This document shows, in pieces, positions 12,127 to 23,971 of a stretch of DNA of 64,000 nt. The notes below the pieces were generated by a model. The model was not told the DNA's origin and searched no databases. It saw only the letters and a program-made list of their open reading frames with translations. The stretch is taken from assembly GCF_000341285.1 (NCBI RefSeq), contig NW_005178432.1:62001-126000 (forward strand), given 5' to 3'. A program made the position numbers and the translations under genes. Each line of letters starts with the position of its first letter. Position 1 is the first letter of the stretch. This DNA is from Galdieria sulphuraria (taxonomy: Eukaryota > Rhodophyta > Bangiophyceae > Galdieriales > Galdieriaceae).

Positions 12127-12936
12127 CTATTCATTGATGGAAATTTTTTCTACTGGCTTATTATTAATCCAATCATCGCTACGCTCCTGATCAAGTTTTC
12201 GTTGTTCTACCAATTTTTCATTCATTTCTTCATATGCGACGGCATGATGATAGTCTTCAACCGTTGGAATCCAAAACCCTGTTTCTGCCGACCAATAAAC
12301 AGCAAAACAAAGCATAGCGTTGAATAAAAATAAAACAGCATTCACCCAAGACACTGCTTCCACACCATTGATAGCTGAACGGTTATTTGCAGAGTCAAGT
12401 ATTCCTGTCGAAGGCCTGGCAGAAGTTTCCACACCAGCCGCAATAAACCTATTCCATAGTGAAGTATGATTGAACGGTGAACTATCTGTCTCTTCATCTC
12501 TTACCACCAAACCATCCAAAAGAGATTCAAAAGCGCCTCCAACACCCACAATTTTTGAATACGATTGGCAAACAATGTCCATAAACTGAAAGCAATGAAT
12601 CCCAAAGAAACCACTAGACCTATTGCACCAACAGCTATGAGGTACTTGCAGATAGCTGTCACTCCAGCAGGTGAAACGGTGGAAGCCTTATAAGCACAAA
12701 AGTCACCAGATATATGTGGATAACTTTTATCAAAAATATTGAATTCGGCGTTACTAACTAGGGCATCGACGACTACTGAGAATACTAACCGAACAAAAAG
12801 TTGGAATCCTGGAACAGGGGACAATCAGTGAATACTTACTAAAGGTAATGACATAAAAACATAGTTTGGTCGAATAGAATAACCAGGTTTGAAGGTCTGG
12901 TAATGCTGTTTTCACTTGAGTCCTAATAGCAGGCAT
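12127..12936 (-). CDS. Four-helix membrane protein, MARVEL/synaptogyrin-like (240 aa)
   Basis: Three exons (12840-12936, 12505-12808, 12127-12448) close in frame with introns of 31 and 56 nt. Splicing at 12449-12504 restores a hydrophobic segment LNLFWMVWWFIAAGVET that neither unspliced frame shows. Four membrane helices are visible: around TKLCFYVITFRFQLFVRLVF, KYLIAVGAIGLVVSLGFIAF, the Trp-rich third one, and SWVNAVLFLFNAMLCFAVYW. Helix spacing, the FWMVWW motif in helix three and the polar cytosolic C-terminus resemble MARVEL-domain or synaptogyrin-type vesicle proteins. A trafficking role is inferred from fold only. The 31-nt first intron is among the shortest in the window and is needed to keep frame. 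Confidence 0.6.
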
Positions 12937-13145
12937 CACAGACAAGAGACAATGTCTGCCACAGAGAGGTGCGAAACCTTGAACAGGATGGCCAAGCAAA
13001 GATGGAATATCTCCCTTTGTCTGTTGGACTTGGTGGAAATGAAGTGGTTTTGAGTTTGATTGAATTTTATCGTTTTGCGAAAAGATGGAGTTGAAATAGC
13101 GTATATGCGATTCATTTTGGGAAAATCCGAAACATACCGTTACAT

Positions 13146-14158
13146 ATGACCACAATGAAAGATGCTCAGCAAGACAAAGAGAATAACTTAGAGTCGTGGA
13201 CAGATACTAGTCTTTCTTCAAGAGTTGCTCAAAAGTGGGGAAAAAAGTTTTCAAATACCAATCTGTTTTATCTACACTCCCCTCAAAGTCTTGCTTATAG
13301 AAAAGGCATCCGGGACGAAAACAAACTCAAGAATGAAAGCAACAGCAACTTGGATTGGGAAATAATCTTGCAATCGACCAAGTCTCTTTCTATTTCCGAT
13401 AGTCAATCCAAGAGTGTAGAGAAGAAAGAGACCGTTACAAGGAACAGCACCCAGTATTTGCAACACTTGGAAGAAGTGTCGAATAGTCCTCCAAGTTTCA
13501 TAACTCCTTATTGTGTCCGAGGACTGCAGAATACGGAAGAAGTGGTTGTCCTTCGAAAGTTTAAGAAAAATAGAGAAGATTTGTTGAAACAATTATATAA
13601 TTTTTATAATGAAAGAGTAAGTCCAGTCTGTTGATAGAAGATTGTTTATTTTATAGTTTCAAAGGTGTTTTCTAAGCAACTAAAGGAGACGTTGGTCAGT
13701 ACTTGTTGGTCAAAGACACTAAATACGACAGCTGGAAGGACTTGTTTTCAAAATAAGCGACTAGATAATAACCAAATGGAGAGAACTGTCAGTATTCAAA
13801 TTTCTATCAAAGTGGTGGATCGTGGAGAGAGATTGTTGAGTACCTTGGCACACGAAATGTGTCACGCAGCACAATGGATTATCGATGGAGTTGCCAAACC
13901 TCCTCATGGTAAGTAAAGGAGTAGATGTGCATGACTTGTAAACATTTCATAGGTAGGGAGTTTCAAAGGTGGTCCGAGGAATTCAAAAAGACCTTACCAT
14001 TCGTCCAGGTCAACGTGAAACATTCGTATAATATTGTTTATAAATATATTTATTTTTGTCAGAGTTGCGGTTTACAATATGGACGACATAGTAAGTCTAT
14101 CGATACTTGTCGTCAAAGATGTGGACGATGTAAAGGACAACTCATTTTAAAAGTGTAG
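13146..14158 (+). CDS. SprT-like zinc metalloprotease, GCNA/SPRTN relative (306 aa)
   Basis: Three exons (13146-13616, 13665-13908, 13953-14158) with introns of 48 and 44 nt. The N-terminal half is polar and probably disordered. The C-terminal half is a SprT-like domain: a strand LVSTCWSKTLNTTAGRT, the catalytic LAHEMCHAAQW (HExxH near residue 220), then GREFQRW, and a zinc ribbon with YFCQSCG and CRQRCGRCKG. Eukaryotic relatives (SPRTN, GCNA/ACRC, Wss1) cleave DNA-protein crosslinks in the nucleus. The N-terminal disordered part followed by SprT and zinc ribbon fits GCNA better than SPRTN. A DNA-repair role is inferred from the family. The intron after PPHG is placed so that HGREFQRW is continuous. 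Confidence 0.85.
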
Positions 14159-14713
14159 ATGGATATATAAAGATTGAACTTTTTTCAGTATTTCTCAAAA
14201 ACTATTTATGGAAGTGAAACAGTTGTTTAGGAAAAAGAACCACTAGCGACTAGAGTAGTTGAATCGTCAGGAATCTGTTGAGTGAGAGACAAAGTAAACT
14301 TTACAAACAAACTGAGTAATACATATATACTTTGTGATTTTTTTGTGAAAAAATACCAAGGTTTATACAATGGAGATACTATGAATCAAAGACCAAATTC
14401 AAGGATTGTCACTTATCAACAATACAACTTGATAGTTTCAGTATTTGTTAGACAAAATTGGCTCTCTTTCAAACGTCGTTGCTGACCAATGAGCACAACA
14501 GAATCTAAAGGATTCGTAGCGGATTCTGAAAAGATTCTCATGTGGGGAGGAAGCGGTGTCGCGCATGCTTTGTCGTAAAAAGTCCTCTCATGTATGGCTA
14601 CTTGAATGTGGATAGTGAATAGATTGAGACTTGAACACAAAAAAGGAAATCGTTTTTCACTTATGATTTTCTTTTGACAAACTACTTGAACGTCGTTACT
14701 TTCCAGGAAAGTA
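14159..14713. other. Intergenic region before the GARP gene
   Basis: About 555 bp between two genes on the same strand. Only short frames without signatures are present. It probably holds the SprT-like 3' end and the GARP promoter and leader. Confidence 0.5.
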
Positions 14714-16372
14714 ATGGAAAGCAACACTTCGGGAGAAAGTCTTCCAACGTGTACTCGAAATAATTGCGATGATAATAAGAATAATAATAATACAGAAGAA
14801 GAAGAATCCCTTCTATTAAAGTCCGTAGATAATAATATAGCAGATGTTTCCTTTTTGGAAGAGAATTTGGAAAAGAGTCCCAACGCCAACTCAAAGAACG
14901 GTCGTTTTACAGAGTTTCCAGCCTTTCACTCCGACACTTCGACTGAAAGGGAGGATAAACAAAGGGAACAGTTGAGTCTGGATAGTGAATACTGGAGAGA
15001 GCTTCAACAGTTTGGTTTCCCTTCGTCATTCTTAGTGGATACACAATATCTACAACTTTGTAGACACATTCTTACCGATTCAGGTGGTATACAAAGTACA
15101 CTGGAGAGCCTGGAGCCTTCCGAAAAGATAGGCACTTCGGAGAAGAAAGAGCCTTCGCAATTCTCGCGCTTCGTAGGTTCGCCAATGATTCCTAGTATGA
15201 GTTCTTTTAGAGAGAATGCTATATTGCCGCCTCCTCCAGTTCAACCTCCATCCTCTCAAGCACAAGATTTTGTAGACTACGAATTTTCAAAAAACAACTC
15301 TTTTTTTGCTAGTGATGGACATCCATTATGGGAATATACAGAAAGTGAGAGTTCATCAACTCATTTAAAGGCTTTTCCATTCGATACTACTTCACATTCT
15401 TGTATGAAAGATAGTGAAGCTTTTTCTGGATTTGAAGACAAACAAACCACAGTGACCAATGTAGAGGAGCGACTGAGACACCGTAATGCATCAATTCACG
15501 ATAAAACGTCAACAGAACTTTCTCTAACTCCCGTTGGACATCGTATTCCTGTTGAGGATATTTTACTTCAAGACCATAGAAAATCGGGTCGCTTTGGAAG
15601 TAATTTTTCTCAAAGAGTTAGTGATGATTTGAACAACAGTTTTATAGAAAAGTCTTGTTCAGCTGACGGAAGCAAAACGTTAAAGAAACGTTTGATATGG
15701 ACTCCCGAGTTGCATGATCGATTTCTCAAAGCAGTAAATGCTGTTGGAGTGAATAATGCAGTCCCAAAAACTATTTTGTATTTAATGAATGTTGAAGGCT
15801 TAACTTCGGAACATGTCAAAAGCCATCTACAAAAATATCGAAATAACTTAAAAAAGGCCGCTGCAAGGAGACAAAGAGAAACGGGACATTTTCATTCAAA
15901 CGCTTCGTTTCATGAGTTTCCTTTTCAGAATTTGTATTCCAACGCTCGAGATGATTCAATATCGGAACATTACTCACCAGTTGAAGTGTCTGCAGATGAT
16001 AGAGTTCTATATGACAACTCATTAAGATCGAATACCAGTCAATTACCGGAGTCGAGTGTGCCTCGAGATGAAGCAAGAAACAATGCTATGGTAGATAATA
16101 TCATGGAACTTGATTTACAAATACAAAGCATTGTACATTTACTGGTTACTGCACGTCACAGAGTCGCAGAACTTTCCATGTCGCTGGAGCAGTGGCTACC
16201 ACATTGTTCTTCTTCAAATGATTGGGTACGAGTTTTAAAAGAGCAGACAAATTTATTCCAACAAAATGAAATGCAACTTTTACAAATACAGCGTGACTTT
16301 GAGAAACAACAAAGAGAGTTGAAGACCTTGGAAAAATGGAGCTTGCCTGGAGTAGAACAAGGAAACTCCTAA
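14714..16372 (+). CDS. G2-like GARP (Myb-type) transcription factor (552 aa)
   Basis: A single intronless frame. A GARP DNA-binding domain lies at about residues 322-385. It starts [18 protein letters not shown], continues through [15 protein letters not shown], and ends with the diagnostic [12 protein letters not shown] followed by a basic run. The rest is Ser/Asn-rich and probably disordered, with a Pro stretch ([11 protein letters not shown]) near residue 175. The last 100 residues contain heptad-like segments ([14 protein letters not shown] and a Gln/Lys-rich helix), probably for dimerisation. GARP proteins of the green and red lineages (PHR1, LUX, G2) control phosphate, nitrogen, clock or plastid genes. 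Which of these applies here cannot be read from the sequence. The domain itself is unambiguous. Confidence 0.92.
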   Translation: MESNTSGESLPTCTRNNCDDNKNNNNTEEEESLLLKSVDNNIADVSFLEENLEKSPNANSKNGRFTEFPAFHSDTSTEREDKQREQLSLDSEYWRELQQFGFPSSFLVDTQYLQLCRHILTDSGGIQSTLESLEPSEKIGTSEKKEPSQFSRFVGSPMIPSMSSFRENAILPPPPVQPPSSQAQDFVDYEFSKNNSFFASDGHPLWEYTESESSSTHLKAFPFDTTSHSCMKDSEAFSGFEDKQTTVTNVEERLRHRNASIHDKTSTELSLTPVGHRIPVEDILLQDHRKSGRFGSNFSQRVSDDLNNSFIEKSCSADGSKTLKKRLIWTPELHDRFLKAVNAVGVNNAVPKTILYLMNVEGLTSEHVKSHLQKYRNNLKKAAARRQRETGHFHSNASFHEFPFQNLYSNARDDSISEHYSPVEVSADDRVLYDNSLRSNTSQLPESSVPRDEARNNAMVDNIMELDLQIQSIVHLLVTARHRVAELSMSLEQWLPHCSSSNDWVRVLKEQTNLFQQNEMQLLQIQRDFEKQQRELKTLEKWSLPGVEQGNS

Positions 16373-16651
16373 AGAGGTGGATATCCAGTCACAATTTGGT
16401 TTGAGCCTTTGGAAACCATGATTGATTAACTTTGCTATTGTCACTAGTAGTATGTTTTTGCGTACAGTATATATAGTATTACAAATAACCAGGTACTTGA
16501 TGTATTCTAATATTAACGTATAGAGATTTGTATAAAAGGCAAAGATTTTCATATTGTTCCTTATGTCCTACGGAAGGGAAAAAATGCTTTGGAAGATTTG
16601 GGCGCGCATTTCATTCATCGTGTCTTGAAAAATTCGGTTTGCGTAACAACA

Positions 16652-17182
16652 ATGTCTTTGTCTTCTGTTACTAGCGATGACTTGGATGTCGAATGGTCCA
16701 GAAAAATATACGAGCTTGTCAATAGCCAAACTCATACTAGTATTACAGGAGTTGCCTTATTATTGCAACCTGGATACTGTGTTGCTTCATATGGGGACTT
16801 GAAAGACTCTTTTCGTTCTACTCGGGAAGAGGACAACCTTGCTTCACCGTATGACACGGATAACACGTTGTTGATATCAAAAGAAGCAAACATGCTGTTC
16901 GAAGTATTAGAAAGTGTCGTTTTCTCATTCACACAACCGTCCAATAGCTTGATAGAATGGAAACATATTTCGTTCCAGCAAGGCAAATACATCATTGTAA
17001 AAGTAACCGAGTGCTCTTGTTTAGCTATTACCAAAAGCAGAAAACAAGGCCTAGTTTTATCACAACTTGCACAAGGACTTTTACTAGTATCTCATTTCAA
17101 GAGTCCTTCTGTCCCTAACGTAAGTTTTTTTTATCCATTGCATACATATAGATCTGTCTCACTATAGAACTTGAATAGGTAG
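16652..17182 (+). CDS. Unknown small protein, possibly roadblock/longin-like fold
   Basis: The ATG at 16652 opens about 156 codons. A strong donor (GTAAGT at about 17119) follows SVPN, and the end depends on which of two acceptors is used, giving a stop at 17176-17178 or 17180-17182. The pattern has a hydrophobic strand (TGVALLLQPGYCVASYG), a helix around ANMLFEVLESVVFSF, strands KYIIVKVTECSCLAI, and a helix around LSQLAQGLLLVSHF. This is compatible with a longin or roadblock-like alpha/beta fold of small trafficking or signalling subunits. I do not recognise a specific family. It is convergent with xylulokinase, about 50 bp apart. Confidence 0.5.
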
Positions 17183-17233
17183 TGTATTGTAAAGTAGAAC
17201 TTTTTGCAGATATCTTTCGAAAAACCTAGAGAT

Positions 17234-19059
17234 TTAGTGAGTTTCGAAAGATTTCTCCAAATCTTCATAGATAGGAAACATTTTGAGATACACACGGGAT
17301 GCTTCTGGATTCGGTTGCCAAACAAGTTTCCGGTTTTTAGATATGTTGCTAGGTGATAGCTGCTGTTTGGATCGGATAAAGTCGTGAAAATCTTCCAAGT
17401 TAGATGGATTGTCAGCATAAGCTTTACCATGCCATGCTCTGTAAGCTGCTCCTAAAGAAGCGCTGTTGTAATACAATACTCGATGAACTGGAGCCTGAAG
17501 AACATCGGCAAGTATCTGCAAGATTTCTACGGGAGGAATTCAGTAACAGAAATTGCAATGCATACGATTTTTCCAACCTTCATTTTCGGAAGCTCCACCA
17601 GTAGCCCAAACACGGTCGTATTTCACTTGGAACCGATCCATATGTATCTTAATCGCTAAACATCGACTTTCAACTATTGCGCGAACTTTGGTATTATAGT
17701 CTATATTTTCTACGAGTTTCATATCCTACATCCAGAAGTCAGTCTTTTCCAATAACATGCGAACTAACAAACCATATTGAAAAATGTGGGAGTACAAGGC
17801 TTTGCACTTGGTAGTATTTCTGGAACTCGATAATAGAAGCCCAAGATTCCATTGTTTCCAGGTGGTGTTTGTAAAAGAGAATTGGTGAAAGATTCCCAAG
17901 TCCTTGGCTCCATGCTATCCATGTCTTTGATAGCTTCACGTGTCAAGCTACCATTACTATAACAAACCAAAGGTATGAATTCCAAGGGTTTCATCGGACT
18001 GCGATAAACATGGGCTTCTATTCTAGGCTTGATTTGCTTTGTTATTGCAAATGCAGTGTCTGAGGTACCCAATGAAACTGCTAAATCTCGTTCTGCTTGT
18101 AATAAGAGACCAGCAGCACTGTTAGGGTTATCTCCAGACCATGGAAAAATGAAACAATGTTTTCTATCGAGTCCAAATCTTTCTGCAAAGTATGTATGAA
18201 TCTTACCCAAAGGACAATAACTATAAACTGGTTCTGAAACCAATTTGTCCTTCAGTAGAGGTGCCGTATGTTCCACTGCCAAGTCCCACCATTTGGGAGG
18301 ATCTGATTGTAACTCAAAGAATCCTGTACCTGCAGCATCCGCGACATCTTCTGCAGCATATTCTCCAAGTAATAAGGAAGCCATTCCTGAACTTATCAAA
18401 CTTATGTGTTCAGTATCTTGATATATTTGTGGTTCCTCTTCATATATTTTTCGAATTTGAGCAGCAGTATATCTTGGATATATTCTTGAGCCAGTTTTCT
18501 CCGCCACAATTTCTGGTCCTCCTAAAATTGTTTCCAAATAATTGCACTGTTTCCTTGTACTGGCGTCCATCCTATTACACAAATATAAGCAAACAAGTAT
18601 CCTCGAAATAACCGAAAACCTACCAAATGGGACATTCTTGTCTTGAGAAGGCGGTCTGTAACTGTTGTGCTATACCAACTTCGGGATTCAAGTGACGAAG
18701 CAATTCTACAGCACCACGTCTCCAATACATACTCCCGTGTTGTTGAGCAGAACCACTTATGCAACGAACTTGATCCAAAGGTATTCTTTCCTTGAGATGT
18801 TCGAAGACTTTTTCCAAAGCTTCCACAAACATTAGAGCTGGCGATGTGAAACGTCCATTTTCACCAGCATGAGCACCACCCTTTGTTTGATAGTGTGGAA
18901 GATCTCGATCAAAATTCAAAGAATATTCCAGTACTACCTCACAGTCAGAGTCCATCACAATAACAGACAAACCTAAGAGATGGTTAACATATAACTAGTT
19001 TCAATCGTTGTATGCCTACTCTGAGTACTCAAATCGAAACCTAACGCATAACCTGACAT
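17234..19059 (-). CDS. XYLB: Xylulokinase (542 aa)
   Basis: Five exons (19020-19059, 18624-18972, 17773-18571, 17578-17725, 17234-17526) close in frame with introns of 47-52 nt. It is a FGGY carbohydrate kinase. The N-terminal phosphate loop GFDLSTQSLSVIVMD is created by splicing across 18973-19019. SGSAQQHGS follows, then FPWSGDNPNS and AVSLGTSDTAF of the second ATP site, and the late WATGGASENEEILQ signature plus SLGAAYRAWHG. It phosphorylates D-xylulose to xylulose-5-phosphate for the pentose phosphate pathway. The length fits human XYLB (536). One intron has a non-consensus GTTTGT donor. In an alga able to grow on sugars this would serve xylose or xylitol use (inference). Confidence 0.95.
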
Positions 19060-19307
19060 TTTCTTCACAGCCGAGAATTCCTCAATTCACCACAACGCAC
19101 TTTAAGAAATGTTGTCAGATGGTCAAGCCATTTTTGTGCATGATTTTCGAAAGGCTTATCGAAATATTTACCTATCACAATGCATTCCACATACTCAAGT
19201 GTTCATGTAATACTTTATTAGTTGTCCAATCTACACAAAAGAGGCTTTCTCTTGTGTGTTTTAACTTCAACGGTCGTTTAAGATTTTCCTAAAGAGACAA
19301 CTTTTCT

Positions 19308-19631
19308 CTATTCCTTTGCTTTGAATTTCCGTCTTCGAGGACGAACTTGGGTCCAGCCTGAGTCTTCTGCATTATATTCTTCTTGCCTAGTTACATAACT
19401 GCCATCGTCGTTGATGCTTTCGTTGGAAGCACTCGAGGCTCCACTCGTCTTCTTCTTCTTCTTTTTCTTCCTTCCGGTTTTGTTCTTCCTATTTGTTTCT
19501 TTGTGAGTTATCTTCTTGCTATTCTTTGACTGCAAATGGTTCCAAGTAAAATATGCTACTACAGAAGTTACCAAACAAAGCGACGCGGACAATGCACCGA
19601 GAGCCCATAACTTGGACGTGTCAGCGTTCAT
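19308..19631 (-). CDS. Small single-pass membrane protein, unknown (107 aa)
   Basis: The ATG at 19631 gives a short N-terminus, then one membrane helix (LWALGALSASLCLVTSVVAY). A highly basic Lys/Asn stretch, a Ser-rich linker and a conserved-looking tail SGWTQVRPRRRKFKAKE follow. An N-terminal anchor, a cytosolic poly-lysine segment and a terminal W-x-V-basic motif are seen in some ER-associated proteins, but I cannot name the family. It lies in tandem with the p24 and xylulokinase genes on the minus strand, with no intron. Confidence 0.6.
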   Translation of the reverse strand: MNADTSKLWALGALSASLCLVTSVVAYFTWNHLQSKNSKKITHKETNRKNKTGRKKKKKKKTSGASSASNESINDDGSYVTRQEEYNAEDSGWTQVRPRRRKFKAKE

Positions 19632-19804
19632 GCCAAAATAGTCTTCAATTTCTTCTGTGACACACTTTCAGATTTTATCGATGAACCACATGAAAACCAA
19701 TCTCTCATCTTTCCAAAACATATCTTTTATTCCATATCCACATTCCAAAACTATGAAAAACACAAATAGGTTACCAAAACACCACATGATTGAAATCAAC
19801 TACT

Positions 19805-20759
19805 TTAAACACGCATACGAATTCTCTTCGGATCATCAAATAAGCGCTTCACAAAATACAATTTTACAGCGACCAGTGAAGCAACAAATAACGTTTTGAG
19901 CAACAAAAACACCAAAACTGCTCTGTTGGTAGAAATAATAGTCTTTTCATGTCTCAATAGACGACTGGGCTATCCTCAATGCCATTCCCATTTCATGTTG
20001 CAACATACACTTACGTTCTCAAGTAATATTGACTAGCCAACGCACTATCCAATTCACGCTGTAAACTAGTAAGTCCTTCATAAGTTTTCTCGATTTGTCC
20101 TTTTCCGATATTCAGACGAAACAAAGCATTTATGTTTCTTTTGCTTACCAACTTGTAAAGCATTCATAGCTTCCACTTCTACCGTGCCTTCAAACCCAGT
20201 TTTCGCCACATAACTGACTAAACGACTCGTTCTGAAAACAACTTGTGTCGATGGAATGCAACCAACAAAGAACAACTTACGTAATATCTCCACTACGAAA
20301 ACAAACCTTGTATGAGCCACCCTCTTCCGCTTTATAAGATATGCGACCTCGTTGGACACCTCTTGAATCCCACTTCAACTCGGGAGGTCCTTGAGGATTC
20401 ACTTTAAACAACTATGCTAACTTAACTTTGTAATTAGATACAACAACACACTCATTACCTCCACATCTATACGAGAATCTTCGGGATCCAACACGTGAAA
20501 ATTGCCAGTTAAAACACCTCCTCTCTCTATTTCTTCATAGAAACAAAAGTCCTAACCACACACAACTCGTATTGGAAAAGTTGTCCAGTTTCCTTCATCT
20601 ACTTACTTCGGGATTCCAAGTAGGTTCGTATACAAAGTCAAACGGTGCAGCCTAAATAAACTTTAAGTATGGAACCAAGTTTTCTCAACAAGCTCTTTTT
20701 ACTTTTTGCCAATATAAAGCAACTAGAAACATGATGAATATCCATTGTATCTTCTTCAT
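19805..20759 (-). CDS. p24/emp24 family cargo receptor (GOLD domain, 217 aa)
   Basis: Seven short exons (20703-20759, 20607-20651, 20459-20551, 20281-20411, 20149-20231, 20015-20099, 19805-19964) close in frame, introns 47-55 nt. An N-terminal signal peptide (MKKIQWIFIMFLVALYWQ) leads into a GOLD domain. That domain has the first Cys in EDFCFYEEIERGGVLTGNF, VNPQGP, and the second Cys in GGSYKVCFRSGDI. A coiled coil (IEKTYEGLTSLQRELDSAL, then YYLRTRLLRHEK) follows, then one membrane helix and a short basic cytosolic tail with KLYFVKRLF. p24 proteins shuttle between ER and Golgi as cargo receptors, for example for GPI-anchored proteins, in COPII and COPI vesicles. Only short pieces are open without splicing, so the gene is easily missed. 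Confidence 0.88.
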
Positions 20760-20829
20760 TTCTGGGAGAAGACGACGTAACTGAATTGTTATTGTATCGA
20801 ACATTTGGTTGTATTGAAAAAGTGTGACT

Positions 20830-22187
20830 ATGGAACCTCAACCTAGTTCCGACTTGGATACTTATGCTTCAAGATATTATGGTCGTGGAAAGATATTGAG
20901 ACTGCTACATATTGCCTCTCATAGTGTGCAACTACGAAAGGAAGCCCTATTGTTGGCATTGGATGAAACCAAAGCAGAAACAAGGGACGTACAGTTGTAT
21001 AAACGGTTATTAGAAAAGTTGAAAGAAACAGGTCAAGTCAGCATTCTTCAAGATGAATGGGAGACGACTGTGGTGAGAGAAGATTCCAAAGAAGTGGAAA
21101 GATTGGAAACCGAGTTACAGAGATACAGACATAATATGATCAAGGATAGCATTCGAATGGCATATGGAGACCTCGGAGACTTTCAATATTCTAAAGGTAA
21201 CTTGGAAGAGGCATTGCGCAACTACTTGAAGATGAGAGACTATTGTGTTAGCTCTCAACAAATTACGGATATGTGTTTGAAGATCATCCAGTGTGCTATC
21301 ATTTTAGGCAACTTTTCATTGGTAGAAAGTTATGTTCAAAAAGCAGAACAGACTCCAGAAATAGCAAACGATGAGGTAAGTAACAAGCTGTGTAAAGGTT
21401 TCAACCGTGATGAATAGGATTGTAGAAAACACAAGCGAAATTGCAGTGTGCTTTAGGTTTGGCTCTTTTATCAAAGAGAAAGTTAAAAGCTGCGGCAGAA
21501 CGGTTTTTACAAGTTTCTTTTGCGTTGCAAGATAGTTTCAATGAAATGTTGGCTCCCGAAGATGTGAGTACGTTGGGAGCTATATGTGCTTTGGCCACTT
21601 TTGATAGGAAAGAGTTGAAACATAAACTTTTGGATAACAAAGCGTTTAAAGAATTTCTAGAACTTACTCCCAATGTTCGGGAGTTGATCAATGATTTTTA
21701 TTTTTGTCGCTATGGAAAATTCTTTGAACGCTTACAACGAATGGAACCTGATTGGAGGTTGGATTTGTATTTTTATTCTCTAGTTGATACGGTGATGGAG
21801 TTGATTCGTGACAAAGCACTTGCTCAATATGTCATGCCTTATACTTGTGTATATTTGGATGAAATGGCAAAAGTTTTCTGTACTGACGTGTATCATCTAC
21901 AAAATGAACTTGCAAAGTTGATAACGAGTCATCAAATAGAAGCAAGAATTGATTCGCATAGGAAAATTTTATATGCGAAAGAACTAGATGTGAGAAATAC
22001 CAGTTTATGGAATACTGTTTCACAAGGTGCTCAGTTAATTGACCAAGCAGAATCGATGCTATTACATATTAAGATGCTCAAACATCGACTCTCTATTCGA
22101 GCATTGAGTGCAACAGAAGCATCATATGATCATTCCAACTGTTCGACAAGTAGAATGGATTTGGGTTCTCTTCATCATGGTGAATAG
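20830..22187 (+). CDS. CSN1: COP9 signalosome subunit 1 (435 aa)
   Basis: Two exons, 20830-21375 and 21426-22187, with a 50-nt intron. The acceptor at 21425 is needed to avoid a stop. The N-terminal segment YASRYYGRGKILRLLHIA is the CSN1 signature. RHNMIKDSIRMAYGDLGD and ALRNYLKMRDYC are the conserved helices shared with RPN7. The C-terminal half is a PCI domain, ending with a helix around ESMLLHIKMLKHRLSIRA. CSN1 is a scaffold subunit of the complex that removes NEDD8 from cullins and thereby controls ubiquitin ligases. RPN7 of the 26S lid is the main alternative, but the N-terminal YxGR-K-RL-IA pattern and overall length favour CSN1. It is head to head with p24, 70 bp between start codons. 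Confidence 0.85.
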
Positions 22188-22251
22188 AGTGACCGTCATT
22201 TTCAGTTCAGAAATGGAAGACAAATACACACCTTTGACACAATCAAGTTTA

Positions 22252-23907
22252 TTAAAGTTCCTCTTTTTGGATATGTTGTAAAGGAAAGGTTGCATGTTGC
22301 TTGATAAATTGCATTATATTTTCCCGAGTAATGGGAGATTCAAAAGGAATACCAACTTTAGGAGAACCTGCAGGGAAATAATGCATCGTTGGATATTTCT
22401 TAGCAAAATAGGGACTTGGAGCATCGTTATCCACGGCATTCATCTTTGCCACAGTCAACTTATCGGAATAGGAAATGAGTTCCTTTGCAATCTCTTCCAC
22501 GATGACTTCCGCTTCTCGACTCTTGTCTAACCAATGAGCAAATTGTAAAATGAAAACGTCTTTGTTCGAGTCATCTACGATAGAATGCCAAGTCTCTCCA
22601 ACTACTATTTTAGGTACACCTTTATTAGGCATCGGAGGCTTTTCCGATCTTCTAAACTCTTCTATTGTTCCATCCAATACGCCTTGAACCCATCTTTTCA
22701 ATGCTTTCACTTTGGGTGCAGTTGACTTTCTCGGAAATACAAAATTCTTATTTTTCTCAAATATGTGCATCACAATGGCACTCACATCGCTTTCATTATC
22801 ATTCACAGAGAGTTGTCTTCTAAGACTTCCAAGTGACTTCCAATCTCCCAAAACAACATTCACATAACCTAACATGTCCTTACTTATACTATCAAGTACT
22901 TGAAATAGTTGCGAATCCATTTGTGATACATTCTTAATAAATGCAACCAAAATGGGTAACTTGGTTGCTTTGAACTGATGAACGGTTGTAGTGTTCAAAT
23001 AACTAAGAGGAGGAAATACACTGCCTCGAACAAAACGACCCATCTCCTCCTCTTCCCTATTATTATCATGGGTCCATTTCTGAATGCTTACTAAAGGAGG
23101 TCCACCAATCGCATCAGGATAATGACGAACAGAAAGAATAGCATTATCATTCATGTTATCTTTTACATGATAAAAACTACAAATAGCTTTCCACAGAGTT
23201 GCATTGGTTGTCAAATAAAACATATTCAAGCCATCTACAGCAACGGAAATGGGTTTGGATACTTTATCCAGTAGGCCAAGGAACTTCTTTTGATCCACTT
23301 CTTCTTTGGAATAGGCGATAAGAAGACAACCTGAGTCTTTGTTTCGTGACTTTATCTCCAGTTGCAACGCTTCCGACTCATTTTCTATTACCTTCCAAGG
23401 TGAAGTTATGCTTCCTCTCACAAAAGAAATCATATCGTTGGCCTTTCTTTTCCCAAAATAATCCTTTTCAAACTGGCCATGAGTAAACAATTTCAAAGTC
23501 TAAAAAGTATAAACTTGATGTTATTTCACAAAAGAGAAAGAATACATACTGGATAACCTTCAATATTGAGTTCGTCTGCTAGTTCCTATACGATACTACT
23601 TTGAGTTTGAAAGTTGCTCCCAATAGATACCAACCTTTTCTTGAGTACAATCTACTTGAGCAAATACTGCTTTATCTTTTAGTTTCTCAGCTGCTTGTTC
23701 GAATTCTTTTACCATTTTGTTACAGTGTGAACACCAAGGTGCATAAAATTCAACAAAAACACAGGATTCATTTTGTACAACTGACCAAAAGTTTTCTTTT
23801 GTAAGTTGGATGACATGAGATTCTTTCTCTTGTAGTGATTGTGCAAGTACAATAACCCAACAATACAACAACGAGAAGAGGACACGACTCGAAGACTTTT
23901 CCATCAT
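22252..23907 (-). CDS. Protein disulfide isomerase family protein, one active site lost, KEEL tail (518 aa)
   Basis: Three exons: 23635-23907, 23550-23585 (12 codons) and 22252-23499. A signal peptide (hydrophobic LFSLLYCWVIVLAQS) precedes a thioredoxin domain with the active site FYAPWCSHCNKM. Two divergent thioredoxin-like domains follow. The fourth domain has FAHWLDKSREAE where a CGHC would be expected, so its redox site is gone. The protein ends HIQKEEL, a K/HDEL-like ER retrieval signal. The layout is a-b-b'-a' as in classical PDI, with only the first a domain catalytic. It would oxidise or rearrange disulfides in the ER lumen, and the C-terminal domains may serve substrate binding (inference). 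Confidence 0.88.
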
Positions 23908-23971
23908 CCAAGAATAGAAAATGATGAGCAATCCATTTTCATGGCCTTTATTAAAAAAAGAAAAATGCTCA

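Noticed and set aside
12754-13155. Longer N-terminal frame (133 codons) for the MARVEL-like gene
   Set aside because: Starting at 12936 gives the correct frame into the next exon; upstream residues look like untranslated sequence and no conserved segment is lost.
17404-17604. Plus-strand frames inside xylulokinase and the frames opposite RPC2
   Set aside because: All lie antisense to strongly conserved exons and lack signatures.
3209-19059. A xylose-metabolism gene cluster (UXS and xylulokinase)
   Set aside because: The two genes are 13 kb apart with many unrelated housekeeping genes between them; this is coincidence in a dense genome.
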